A DNA stretch of 6,793 nt. Origin: CAZBQG01 sp964493945. Lineage in GTDB: Bacteria; Pseudomonadota; Alphaproteobacteria; Rhodospirillales; UBA2165. The notes under the pieces were generated by a model that saw only the letters and a list, made by a program, of their open reading frames with translations, was not told the origin of the DNA and searched no databases. Below are positions 1 to 5,965 of this stretch, in pieces; the first letter of the stretch is position 1; the number at the start of each line of letters is the position of its first letter. The position numbers were made by a program, and so were the translations under genes. The stretch lies in the NCBI GenBank assembly GCA_964493945.1, contig CAZBQG010000238.1, forward strand, positions 1 to 6,793, read 5' to 3'.

Positions 1-621
1 CGGCGATAAGTTGATCGGGTTGAGTTGCGATGAATCCACGACTTCGTTCCAAAGCCCCAGAAATGTGTGGAGGAAAGTCTCCAATTCCGATCTACCCGAG
101 AACTCAGGCATGTCATACTCGAAGAAGTCCTCGACGAGAGGGTAGATGTCAACCTCCCGCCTAGGACTTACCTTCGATCCGAGGAACCGCATACGGATTT
201 CCTCGAAAGACGTCCCGCACTCGTGTTCTTCGAGTAACTTCTTGAAAGCATCATCGCCGATGTAGGGAGAAATTTGGTTCATAGCAGCCGGTCTCAAACC
301 GCGACGCTCTTCCGTCAACAATGTTTCATATGCGTCTTGGACTTTCCATGAGATGGAAACCGGTGGGCTCTCGGCGTCAACTTCATTCCAGTCGGTAAGG
401 GAGCGAACACGAGCAACGAAGGTCTTTGCCGTTTCTTCCCATTTGAACGGTTGTGTGATGCTGTTTACGGATAAACCTGTTCTGAGATGGGCCACCAACC
501 ATCCAGGTGGATTTCGGTCAGCGTCAAAATAAATTCCAAAGGCACCAGACACCACACCCATGACGGTACGAGTGCCGTCCGGGGACCAGACTTCAAAGTT
601 GTCCTCAGACCATTCGTTCAT
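1..621 (-). CDS. Hypothetical protein, 3' end beyond the window
   Basis: An uninterrupted minus-strand reading frame of 207 codons begins at an ATG at 621 and runs off the left edge. An in-frame TAA lies two codons upstream of this ATG, so no longer start is possible. A modest purine stretch (GGGAC) precedes it. The protein is soluble, acidic and rich in Trp, with no signal peptide or membrane segment. Residues 27-75 (GAFGIYF, then GWLVAHLRTGL, then a helix around WEETAKTFVARV) look like a small alpha/beta module. Residues 116-195 form a second acidic, helical part ending in an FLGLWNEV-like segment. I do not recognise the family; there is a weak resemblance to small proteins carried on mobile elements. 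GC content is near 50%, below the genes to the right, which fits an accessory origin. The frame is well supported; the function is unknown. Confidence 0.75.
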   Translation of the reverse strand, partial: MNEWSEDNFEVWSPDGTRTVMGVVSGAFGIYFDADRNPPGWLVAHLRTGLSVNSITQPFKWEETAKTFVARVRSLTDWNEVDAESPPVSISWKVQDAYETLLTEERRGLRPAAMNQISPYIGDDAFKKLLEEHECGTSFEEIRMRFLGSKVSPRREVDIYPLVEDFFEYDMPEFSGRSELETFLHTFLGLWNEVVDSSQLNPINLSP

Positions 622-644
622 TGCTTATCGTCCCGAGTTGGCAT
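618..644 (-). CDS. Possible 8-residue leader ORF overlapping the start of the downstream gene
   Basis: A short frame (MPTRDDKQ) begins with an ATG at 644. Its TGA overlaps the start codon of the hypothetical gene at 621 as ATGA, the classic geometry of translational coupling. A purine-rich AAGGAA lies upstream but further away than ideal. It could equally be chance in a gene-poor stretch. Nothing in the peptide (no run of one amino acid) suggests attenuation control. Confidence 0.15.
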   Translation of the reverse strand: MPTRDDKQ

Positions 645-916
645 GAAGGCTCAGGATTCCTTCCCAAATTCACAACAGGCAACATTTCTTATCCGACATT
701 TCCCAGATAGCCTTCGAGTCCATGGCGATCATACTCAAATTGCGTCGCCGCTGTAATGGATTTTCCGCAGCGTCGTGAGCGACTAATGCTCCACTTCCTT
801 CGACATGCCGAATGTCTCTTGTGGGTCAAAAGCAGCGGTCAGCGCAGCCTCGATTTAGGTCCGCAGTCGCGGGTGGAGCAGACTTCAAACTTGGAAAGCG
901 GACGTAAAGTAAAGCC
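645..916. other. Gene-poor stretch with no convincing gene
   Basis: No frame here has protein-like composition. The only notable structure is a 6-base inverted repeat, GTCCGC at 859-864 and GCGGAC at 898-903, in a region that looks like degraded non-coding DNA. The promoter of the minus-strand gene at 621 must lie in the lower part of this interval, but no clear -35/-10 pair could be chosen. Confidence 0.4.
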
Positions 917-1279
917 ATGCACCAGAGCCACGGGACGGCCAACCTAGTCTCAGGTGCTCACCAAGCGAAAGTTGCGGAATCGCGGCCGGCAAACGCATCA
1001 AAACAAAGTGACGGTGGCGACAGTTTGATTTCCCAGCGCGACGCCGCTGCCGAAACGGGCATGTCTGAACGCCGGCAGGTAACCGCCGTCCGCGTTGCCA
1101 ACGTGCCGGAGGAGGAGTTCGACGCCGCCGTTGAGGGCGACGAGAAGACCACCATCACCAAGCTGGCAAAATTGGCACCGGAATTGGCACCGGAAGGGGC
1201 AGAATTAGGCAGGACGGACCAGGACGAGGAACGTCAATATTGGCAGTTTTCCGGGACGATTAAGGACGGGAAAGGATAG
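917..1279 (+). pseudogene. Remnant resembling the HTH core of ParB-like plasmid/phage proteins
   Basis: This is a 120-codon frame starting at the first ATG after an in-frame TAA at 905, with no strong ribosome binding site. Residues 37-87 read as a recognisable module: SLISQRDAAAETGMSERRQ, then TAVRVANVPEEEFDAAVEG and a TITKLAKLAPE tail. This layout of a helix-turn-helix followed by a 'V(A)NVPxxxFxxxV...TxTxLA' helix recurs in ParB-like DNA-binding proteins of plasmids and prophages. The first ~35 residues and the last ~30 look random. The N-terminal ParB nuclease-like domain expected upstream is missing. At 120 residues it is far shorter than such proteins, so I treat it as a truncated relic. 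It points toward the truncated tRNA-Ser, fitting the inner edge of a decayed element. The frame is real; the family assignment is from pattern memory only. Confidence 0.4.
1171..1194 (+). repeat. Perfect 12-base tandem duplication
   Basis: ATTGGCACCGGA occurs twice back to back (1171-1182 and 1183-1194). It keeps the reading frame of the ParB-like remnant and gives LAPELAPE. It is a simple slippage-type duplication. Confidence 0.85.
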
Positions 1280-1299
1280 GCTAGGACTCAATTTTTGGA

Positions 1300-1338
1300 T
1301 TAGCAAACCAGCGCCTTCAGCCACTCGGCCACCCCTCC
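1300..1338 (-). tRNA. 5' half of tRNA-Ser(GCU), truncated after the anticodon loop
   Basis: Read on the minus strand from 1338, the sequence has the acceptor 5' strand GGAGGGG, then TG and a typical serine D-arm (GCCGAGTGGCTGAAGGC). A 5' anticodon strand CTGGT and the loop TTGCTAA with anticodon GCT follow. This half closely matches bacterial tRNA-Ser(GCU) as I know it. After the loop the expected ACCAG strand is replaced by TCCAA, which leaves only three of five pairs. No long variable arm, T-arm (GGTTCGAATCC type) or 3' acceptor strand follows. The gene therefore cannot give a mature tRNA. Such breaks at the anticodon loop are typical of attachment sites used by tyrosine integrases. The cell must carry an intact copy elsewhere. 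Confidence 0.8.
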
Positions 1339-1342
1339 TGGT

Positions 1343-1378
1343 GGGCCGGTCCCGGGATCAAATGGATGCCGGGGGCCC
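1343..1378 (-). terminator. GC-rich imperfect hairpin downstream of the permease gene
   Basis: Two nested inverted repeats, GGGCC/GGCCC (1343-1347 and 1374-1378) and CCCGG/CCGGG (1351-1355 and 1369-1373), can form a bulged hairpin about 65 bases past the stop of the MFS gene. No T-run follows on the minus strand, so it is not a standard intrinsic terminator. It could end transcription weakly, or simply be GC-rich spacer ahead of the broken tRNA gene. Confidence 0.25.
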
Positions 1379-1442
1379 GATTGAGACTTGATTTTGGCGA
1401 CTTACCCGCAAAGGTCAAGACTGATGGACGTGAGCCCGCCTG

Positions 1443-2738
1443 TCAATTAGGCCCAGCGGGCTGGGCCGATGGCTCTTCAGCCGGTGCGGGATGCTCCAGG
1501 GCCGGCGCGATCACCGAGAGACGGCGGGCGATCCACAGCACGATGAGCAGCCCGGCCCCCGCGCCTAAGCCGATGGACAGCCCCAACCCAACCATTGTGG
1601 CCAATCCGCCCAGCAACATGGCACCCAGCGCCGGGGCCTGGTGGGACAGGCTGAGCAAGGCCAGGACGCGGGCCCGGTGCGACCCTTCCACCGAATATTG
1701 GATCAGGGTTTGAGCCGCGTTGCCCGCGCTCGATCCGGCGAAGCCCATGCCCACCATAATGGCCATGGCGACCATCAGGGATTGATTCATGGCGAACAAA
1801 AGGGTCAGGAGCAAAAGGGTGATCATGCCGCCGAAATAGATCAGTGTCGCCCCTTCTATGCGGTTGCGGTTGGCCATCCACAGGCTGCCGATCATGCCTC
1901 CGACGCCCAATCCGGACATCAGATTACCAAGCGCCGCGGGACCGGCCTGGAATATGTCGCCGACAAAGCCCGGCAACAGATCGGTCAAGGGACGGGCCAA
2001 GAAGGACATGAGGAAGGCCGAAAGCACAATGGGCCCGATGCCCGGATGGCGGGCGCAATAGCTGAGCCCATCCCAAGCATCGCCAAAAAGGCTCTTACCG
2101 GTCTTCGCCCGCTTATCCACGTTCTTGAGTTTTATGATGAATAGAACGCCGTAGAAGGGCAGAAAGCTGAGTGCATTGACGATAAAAGCCGGCCCCAGCC
2201 CCCAGGCGGCAACGATCACGCCGGCCAGTGCCGGGCCAAGAAAGGCCGAAGATTGCCACAGGAATGAATTGACCGAGATGGCCGCGGTCAGATCCTCGCG
2301 GGGCACCAGGGCCGGCGCGATGGTCATGCGCGCCGGCATGTTGAAGGCGATGACTATGCCGTCCGCGACGATGATTACGAACATGATCTCGACCGTAATC
2401 CTGTCGGCAATGACGAACCAGGCCAGCAATCCGGTCAAGACGATGGTGCCCGATTGGGTGGCGCGCATGAGCATCAGCCGGTCCAGCCGGTCGGCCACGG
2501 CGCCGGCGAAAGGCGCCAGGAAAAGCGCCGGCAGCGCATGTCCCAAAGCCATGGCTCCCAGCCAGGCGGTCGAATGGGTCAATTCCCAGGTCAGCCAGCC
2601 GACGGCCAGACGCTGGATCCAGAACCCCATGGTCGATATCCAGGAGCTCAGCGAAAACAAGGCGTAATCGCGGTGGCGCAGGGCGCGCCCCATACCTTTG
2701 TCCATGGTATGGCGGTAAAACCGGCTGAGTAGGTTCAT
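1443..2738 (-). CDS. MFS permease of the MFS_3 / EntS-like exporter type
   Basis: A 431-residue inner-membrane transporter of the usual MFS length, with about twelve hydrophobic segments. N-terminal hallmarks are RALRHRDYALFSLSSWIS (18-35), a first helix ending in a Trp-rich turn (WIQRLAVGWLTWELT, 40-54), and the motif-A-like loop GAVADRLDRL (79-88). PARMTIAPALVPREDLTAA (135-153) and LGPALAG (167-173) with NALSFLP (188-194) are typical of MFS_3 (EntS-like) proteins. A hydrophilic central loop spans about 203-235. The tail after ~412 is Pro/Ala/Glu rich and cytoplasmic. The start at 2738 lacks a good ribosome binding site, and Met12 or Met16 are possible alternatives. It lies 40 bases after the TPP-enzyme stop and is probably the last gene of that operon. 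Family members mostly export small molecules; the substrate here is unknown. Confidence 0.88.
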   Translation of the reverse strand: MNLLSRFYRHTMDKGMGRALRHRDYALFSLSSWISTMGFWIQRLAVGWLTWELTHSTAWLGAMALGHALPALFLAPFAGAVADRLDRLMLMRATQSGTIVLTGLLAWFVIADRITVEIMFVIIVADGIVIAFNMPARMTIAPALVPREDLTAAISVNSFLWQSSAFLGPALAGVIVAAWGLGPAFIVNALSFLPFYGVLFIIKLKNVDKRAKTGKSLFGDAWDGLSYCARHPGIGPIVLSAFLMSFLARPLTDLLPGFVGDIFQAGPAALGNLMSGLGVGGMIGSLWMANRNRIEGATLIYFGGMITLLLLTLLFAMNQSLMVAMAIMVGMGFAGSSAGNAAQTLIQYSVEGSHRARVLALLSLSHQAPALGAMLLGGLATMVGLGLSIGLGAGAGLLIVLWIARRLSVIAPALEHPAPAEEPSAQPAGPN

Positions 2739-2778
2739 CCGGCAGTCAAACCAGGGCCTGAAATGGCCTCCACCTGAA

Positions 2779-4536
2779 TCAATCCTCTCCCTCCAGCTTT
2801 TTCTGCCAGACCGAAATAACGGCGGGTTTGCCGGCCCTCACCTGTTCCATGCCGCGCTTGAGGGCCCCAGCCACCTGGGCGGGATCGGTGACGTTTTCGC
2901 CGTATCCGCCCGCCGCTTCGGCCTCCTTGGCGAAATCGATGGGCGGGTCGAAATAGCCGCCCTCATAACCCCCCTTGGCCGTAAAGCTGTCCTCTCCGTA
3001 GGTGCGGGTGATGGCCAGGGTGCCGGTGGTGTAGCTGCGGTTGGTATAGACCACCATCAGAAACGGCGCGTTATGGTGGGCGGCGGCCCAGATGGCCGGG
3101 GCGGGGGTGCCGAACATGTAGAACCCATCGCCCGTGACGGCGATGATGTCCTTCTCGGGCGCCGCCAGCTTAGCGCCAAAAGCGGCCCCCGGCGCCCAGC
3201 CCCCCGACGAGCCCGGATTGCGGATATAGGAGCCGGGCAAGGTGCAAGGAATAAAATCAAAAATGCGGGTTCGGCCCAGCGTGTCGTCCATGACGATGGA
3301 ATTATCGTCGACGATCTGGCCGACCTGATAGCTCAGCCAAAGAGGATCGATCGGCGTATCCTGGGCGTGGCTCTGGGCTTCTTTTACGGCGGCCTCCTTG
3401 CGGGCACGGGCAGCTTCGCCCAGCCGGGCGGAACGCTCATTGATGCGTTTCTTGTCAGCGTCCTTGAGCAAGCTCCGGGCTGCCTCGGCAATCGTCTGGG
3501 CGGCGAGCTGGGAATCCGCGTTAAGCCTTGTATTGGCCATGAATTCATAAGTTGGAAAGCGGTGCTTGACCACATCCTGGCCGATGGCCGCCACATAGGC
3601 CTCGGGCGGCGGCGCATTGGTTTCCGGCACCCAGGGCACATCGGCATCCAGGATAAGCACGGCGTCCGCATCATCCAGAAGATCGGCGGCCTGATAGAGG
3701 GGATGGGTGAAGGGAAAACAAAGATAGGCCCGGGCCACGGATTCGACCACGGCCAGACCCAAAAGCTCGGCCAGTTCCACCAGGGCCGGCACGGCTTCGA
3801 GATTGCGCCCGGAACCACCGACGATAACCACGGGGTTTTCCGCCCCCACCAGCTTTTCGGCGATCTCCAAAGCGGCATCGGCGGCCAGCCCGGTGGGCCC
3901 CGGAATGCCCAGCTGATCGGCGCTGGGAAAGCGGGTTTCATCGGGCTCCATCAAGGTGATTTCCTTGGGGATACTCATATAGACCGGGCCCGAGGGCTCG
4001 GCGCGGGCTACCTGGATCGCCCGGCTGGTGATCAGTCCCGCATTATCCTGGGCGGTGAAGCGATGATCCCATTTCGTGTAATTGCGCAAAATACCGTTTT
4101 GATCGAAGGTTTCCTGCAACCAGATATGGCCGCCCTCGTTGCGTGACCCTTTCATGGTTCCGGAATAGGCGGTGGGCGGAAAGCCCGCCGTGAGGACCAC
4201 CGGCAAGGCACTGCGCCAGGCGGTGTGGATAGCGCCGCCATAATGCAGGGTTCCCACATCCACGTGGGCGGCGGTGGCCACTGGCTTGCCGCTGACCGCC
4301 GCATAACCAAGTGCTGCGTTGAGCGAGGCATGTTCCAGGGGTACGGTGACCAGACGAATGGGATTGTTGTGTCCCTTGGCATGGGCCTTGGCGATGGCTT
4401 CCTGGTAGAAGCCGATATCCGAGCCCGATGTGAAAAACAAATGATCGATGCCGCCGGCCGACATGGCCTCAACGACGGCGTCTCCAGCGGTCTCCACGGG
4501 CGCGTCGACCCATGCCGTGCGTACATCCTTGCTCAT
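2779..4536 (-). CDS. Thiamine-diphosphate-dependent enzyme (acetolactate synthase / benzoylformate decarboxylase superfamily)
   Basis: A 585-residue cytoplasmic enzyme with the three-domain plan of the superfamily. The N-terminal pyrimidine-binding domain carries the catalytic Glu68 in VPLEHASLNAALGYA (65-79). A central domain spans about 215-355, with VVIVGGSGRN near 236-245. The C-terminal pyrophosphate-binding domain has GDG at 469-471, followed by FYMFGTPAPAIW and ending in TN (498-499). Asp470 and Asn499 are the expected Mg2+ ligands. The GDG-FYMFG spacing resembles the catabolic, uncharacterised 'TPP-requiring protein' group rather than biosynthetic IlvB. The reaction (2-oxo acid decarboxylation, C-C ligation or cleavage) cannot be assigned. 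The start at 4536 is chosen because AGGGA lies about nine bases upstream. The frame stays open to 4983, but that extension overlaps the thioesterase gene and is not protein-like. It sits 77 bases after the thioesterase stop, in an apparent operon. Confidence 0.92.
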   Translation of the reverse strand: MSKDVRTAWVDAPVETAGDAVVEAMSAGGIDHLFFTSGSDIGFYQEAIAKAHAKGHNNPIRLVTVPLEHASLNAALGYAAVSGKPVATAAHVDVGTLHYGGAIHTAWRSALPVVLTAGFPPTAYSGTMKGSRNEGGHIWLQETFDQNGILRNYTKWDHRFTAQDNAGLITSRAIQVARAEPSGPVYMSIPKEITLMEPDETRFPSADQLGIPGPTGLAADAALEIAEKLVGAENPVVIVGGSGRNLEAVPALVELAELLGLAVVESVARAYLCFPFTHPLYQAADLLDDADAVLILDADVPWVPETNAPPPEAYVAAIGQDVVKHRFPTYEFMANTRLNADSQLAAQTIAEAARSLLKDADKKRINERSARLGEAARARKEAAVKEAQSHAQDTPIDPLWLSYQVGQIVDDNSIVMDDTLGRTRIFDFIPCTLPGSYIRNPGSSGGWAPGAAFGAKLAAPEKDIIAVTGDGFYMFGTPAPAIWAAAHHNAPFLMVVYTNRSYTTGTLAITRTYGEDSFTAKGGYEGGYFDPPIDFAKEAEAAGGYGENVTDPAQVAGALKRGMEQVRAGKPAVISVWQKKLEGED

Positions 4537-4613
4537 GATCCATTTCCCTGTTGGCGGCCAATGATCGGGCAGTCTAGACGATAACCGCCCCAAGGAAAAA
4601 GGCTGGCTGGCTT

Positions 4614-5030
4614 TTAAAGCAGCATATAGGTGCTGGTGACGTGGGCGCTGGGCTTTTCGGGCTGGCCCGTATGCAGGTTGACCTCGCCATAGATCATGGT
4701 CCGGCCGGTTTTGATCAGGCTGGCCCAGGCGGTCAGATCGGCATCTACCCCGGCGGGGCGCAAAAATGACGTGGTCTGATTGACCGTGGTCATGGGCACG
4801 AAGCCGCTGGCCGAGCTGGAGACGGCAATGACCATGGCGGTGTCGGCCAGGGCCATGATCGCTTGGCCACATATGGTGCCGCCGCCCCGGCTCAGATGCT
4901 CTGACGGCGGTATGCGCAGGACGGCCAGGCCTTCCTCCACCTGATCCACCGTTATGGCCAGATCCTGAACCCATGGCGCGCACAATTCGGCCAATATTTT
5001 TTCCGCGCCCTCCACCGTCAATTCAGCCAT
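4614..5030 (-). CDS. PaaI-family hotdog-fold acyl-CoA thioesterase
   Basis: A 138-residue protein, the usual length for a single hotdog domain. The signature is SRGGGTICGQAIMALADTAM (47-66), with the helix-borne Asp63 in the position of the catalytic acid of PaaI-type thioesterases. TTVNQTTSFLRP (81-92) and GRTMIYGEVNLH (109-120) form the expected strands, ending in a TSTYMLL strand. These enzymes act as cytoplasmic tetramers that hydrolyse acyl-CoA esters, often as a release valve in aromatic or acid catabolism. Start 5030 is preferred over the ATG at 5063 because GGGGGAA sits just upstream of 5030, and homologous proteins begin near this point. It is the first gene of the minus-strand operon with the TPP enzyme and MFS permease. 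The actual acyl substrate is unknown. Confidence 0.88.
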   Translation of the reverse strand: MAELTVEGAEKILAELCAPWVQDLAITVDQVEEGLAVLRIPPSEHLSRGGGTICGQAIMALADTAMVIAVSSSASGFVPMTTVNQTTSFLRPAGVDADLTAWASLIKTGRTMIYGEVNLHTGQPEKPSAHVTSTYMLL

Positions 5031-5061
5031 GTTTCCCCCGATTCCTGTATTTTGATGGGGC

Positions 5062-5079
5062 ACTATATCCGATCATCGG
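5062..5079 (-). promoter_or_regulatory. Possible -10 box with adjoining palindrome ahead of the thioesterase operon
   Basis: On the minus strand a TATAGT hexamer (5067 to 5062) lies 32 bases before the thioesterase start. Directly upstream of it is a perfect palindrome, CCGAT-C-ATCGG (5069-5079), which would sit in the promoter spacer where a repressor could block RNA polymerase. No good -35 box is visible at 17 bases. Both elements are short and could be chance. Confidence 0.25.
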
Positions 5080-5136
5080 CGGAAGGGGAGGATGGAAAGA
5101 GCGGGGGCCAAAAGTAATATCAGAGCGGTATAAATG

Positions 5137-5149
5137 ACCGGTTGCCGGT
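5137..5149. promoter_or_regulatory. Inverted repeat in the divergent intergenic region
   Basis: ACCGG-TTG-CCGGT is a perfect 5-base inverted repeat in the 177-base gap between the minus-strand operon and the plus-strand TRAP remnant. Its position suits an operator for a regulator shared by the two divergent units. A TTGCCG hexamer overlapping it could be a -35 box, paired with a weak TAGTTT at 5165 for the TRAP operon. No regulator gene is in the window. Confidence 0.25.
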
Positions 5150-5193
5150 TTTCGTAATTCTATGTAGTTTGTGGCGTAGCTTTTAGAAATATA

Positions 5194-5200
5194 GGGAGGA
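5194..5200 (+). promoter_or_regulatory. Strong ribosome binding site of the TRAP binding-protein remnant
   Basis: GGGAGGA lies seven bases before the ATG at 5208. It is a near-consensus Shine-Dalgarno that fixes the start and shows the gene was once well expressed. Confidence 0.8.
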
Positions 5201-5207
5201 AAATCAA

Positions 5208-5639
5208 ATGAAATACGGTCTTATGCTTGGCGCCGGTGCGCTGGCCGTGACTTTTGCTTCGGGCGCCGCTTTTGCTCAGAAGAAAACCAATATCAAGCTC
5301 AGCTATTGGGTGCCGCCCGTGCATAAGCTGACGCCCGGCTACAAGGAATGGGGCGCATCTATCGAAAAAGCCACCGGCGGCCAGGTGACCACCACGCTCT
5401 ATCCGTCCAGCCAGTTGGGCTCGGGCCGCGACCATTATGACATGGTCAAGCGGGGCATCGCCAGCATGGGCCTGATCAATCCCGGCTACACCCCCGGCCG
5501 TTTCCCGGTGCTCGGTGCTTCCGATATGCCTTTCACGCAAAAAGACAGCCTGCGCGCCGCCAAGGCCCTGACAATCTGGTACAAGAAGTACGCGGCGAAG
5601 GAAATGAAAGACCACTATGTGTGCCATGTGTCCTGCTGA
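5208..5639 (+). pseudogene. TRAP transporter substrate-binding protein (DctP type), truncated
   Basis: The first ~140 codons of a periplasmic solute receptor. It begins with a signal peptide: a charged start (MKY), then a hydrophobic core, with likely cleavage after AFA at residue 23. The mature part is typical of the DctP family, with the strand IKLSYWVPP (29-37), WGASIEKATGGQV (48-60), YPSSQLGSGRDHYDMVKRGI (65-84), and a PFTQKDSLRAAKAL helix (108-121). The family is normally about 320-350 residues. Here the similarity ends near residue 139 (KDHYVCH) and the frame stops four codons later, within unrelated sequence. The second lobe and the conserved substrate-binding Arg region are absent, so it cannot bind substrate as a receptor. 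The lost part belongs to a deletion running into the DctM gene. The substrate of the original transporter is unknown. Confidence 0.9.
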
Positions 5640-5923
5640 CCATTCCCATTTTTTATCCGGTTATCCTGAAATTGGGGTTCGACCCCATCTGGTTCGGCGT
5701 GTTGGTGGTCATGAATGTGGAGATCGGGTTGATATCCCCACCCATCGGCATGATATGTTTTATTATGAACAATATGGTGCGCGATATCGGGCTGGTGAAC
5801 ATATAGAAAGGTGTGCTTCCTTTCATGTGCGCCGATTTCATCCGTCTCGGTCTTTTGCTGGCCTTTCCGACCCTGGCCCTTTTTCTGCCCCGCACCATGG
5901 GCTGGACCGGCGTCGGACCATAG
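5621..5923 (+). pseudogene. TRAP transporter large permease (DctM type), C-terminal remnant with amber codon
   Basis: About 100 codons in a frame different from the DctP remnant, overlapping it by 19 bases. They encode the last membrane segments of a DctM permease. VLLTIPIFYPVILKLGFDP is followed by IWFGVLVVMNVEIGLISPPI and GMICFIMNNM, the highly conserved 'GFDPIWFG...EIGLISPP(V/I)G' block of the family. An in-frame TAG at 5804 interrupts it. The same frame then continues with KGVLPFMCADFIRLGLLLAF and LALFLPRTMGW, exactly the usual DctM C-terminus, to a natural TAG at 5921. The stop replaces the residue before KGV, where many family members have a Tyr or other residue. A complete DctM has about 430 residues, so some three quarters is missing and the gene is dead. 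The GTG at 5621 is not a real start. Confidence 0.88.
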
Positions 5924-5965
5924 GGTGCCTTGATCGGGGGGGTCCCGAACAGGGTTTGAACCGTC

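Noticed and set aside
670..732. Minus-strand 20-residue ORF (MIAMDSKAIWEMSDKKCCLL)
   Set aside because: No ribosome binding site of note, very short, and nothing around it supports translation.
487..756. Plus-strand frame of 89 codons
   Set aside because: Its first part is antisense to the unknown gene at 1-621, it has no ribosome binding site and no protein-like pattern.
3073..4146. Plus-strand frame of 357 codons
   Set aside because: It is antisense to the TPP-enzyme gene; its Gly/His/Arg-rich composition is a by-product of GC-rich third positions.
4537..4983. Open N-terminal extension of the TPP enzyme to 734 residues
   Set aside because: It overlaps the thioesterase gene in another frame, its residues (Gly/Arg/His rich) are not protein-like, and a good ribosome binding site precedes the ATG at 4536.
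5031..5063. Upstream ATG at 5063 for the thioesterase
   Set aside because: The extra 11 residues would cover the GGGGGAA ribosome binding site of the start at 5030, and they do not resemble the family.
5137..5152. ACCGG-TTG-CCGGT followed by TTTT as an intrinsic terminator
   Set aside because: The stem is only five pairs and it lies between divergent genes where no transcript needs ending; an operator is more plausible.
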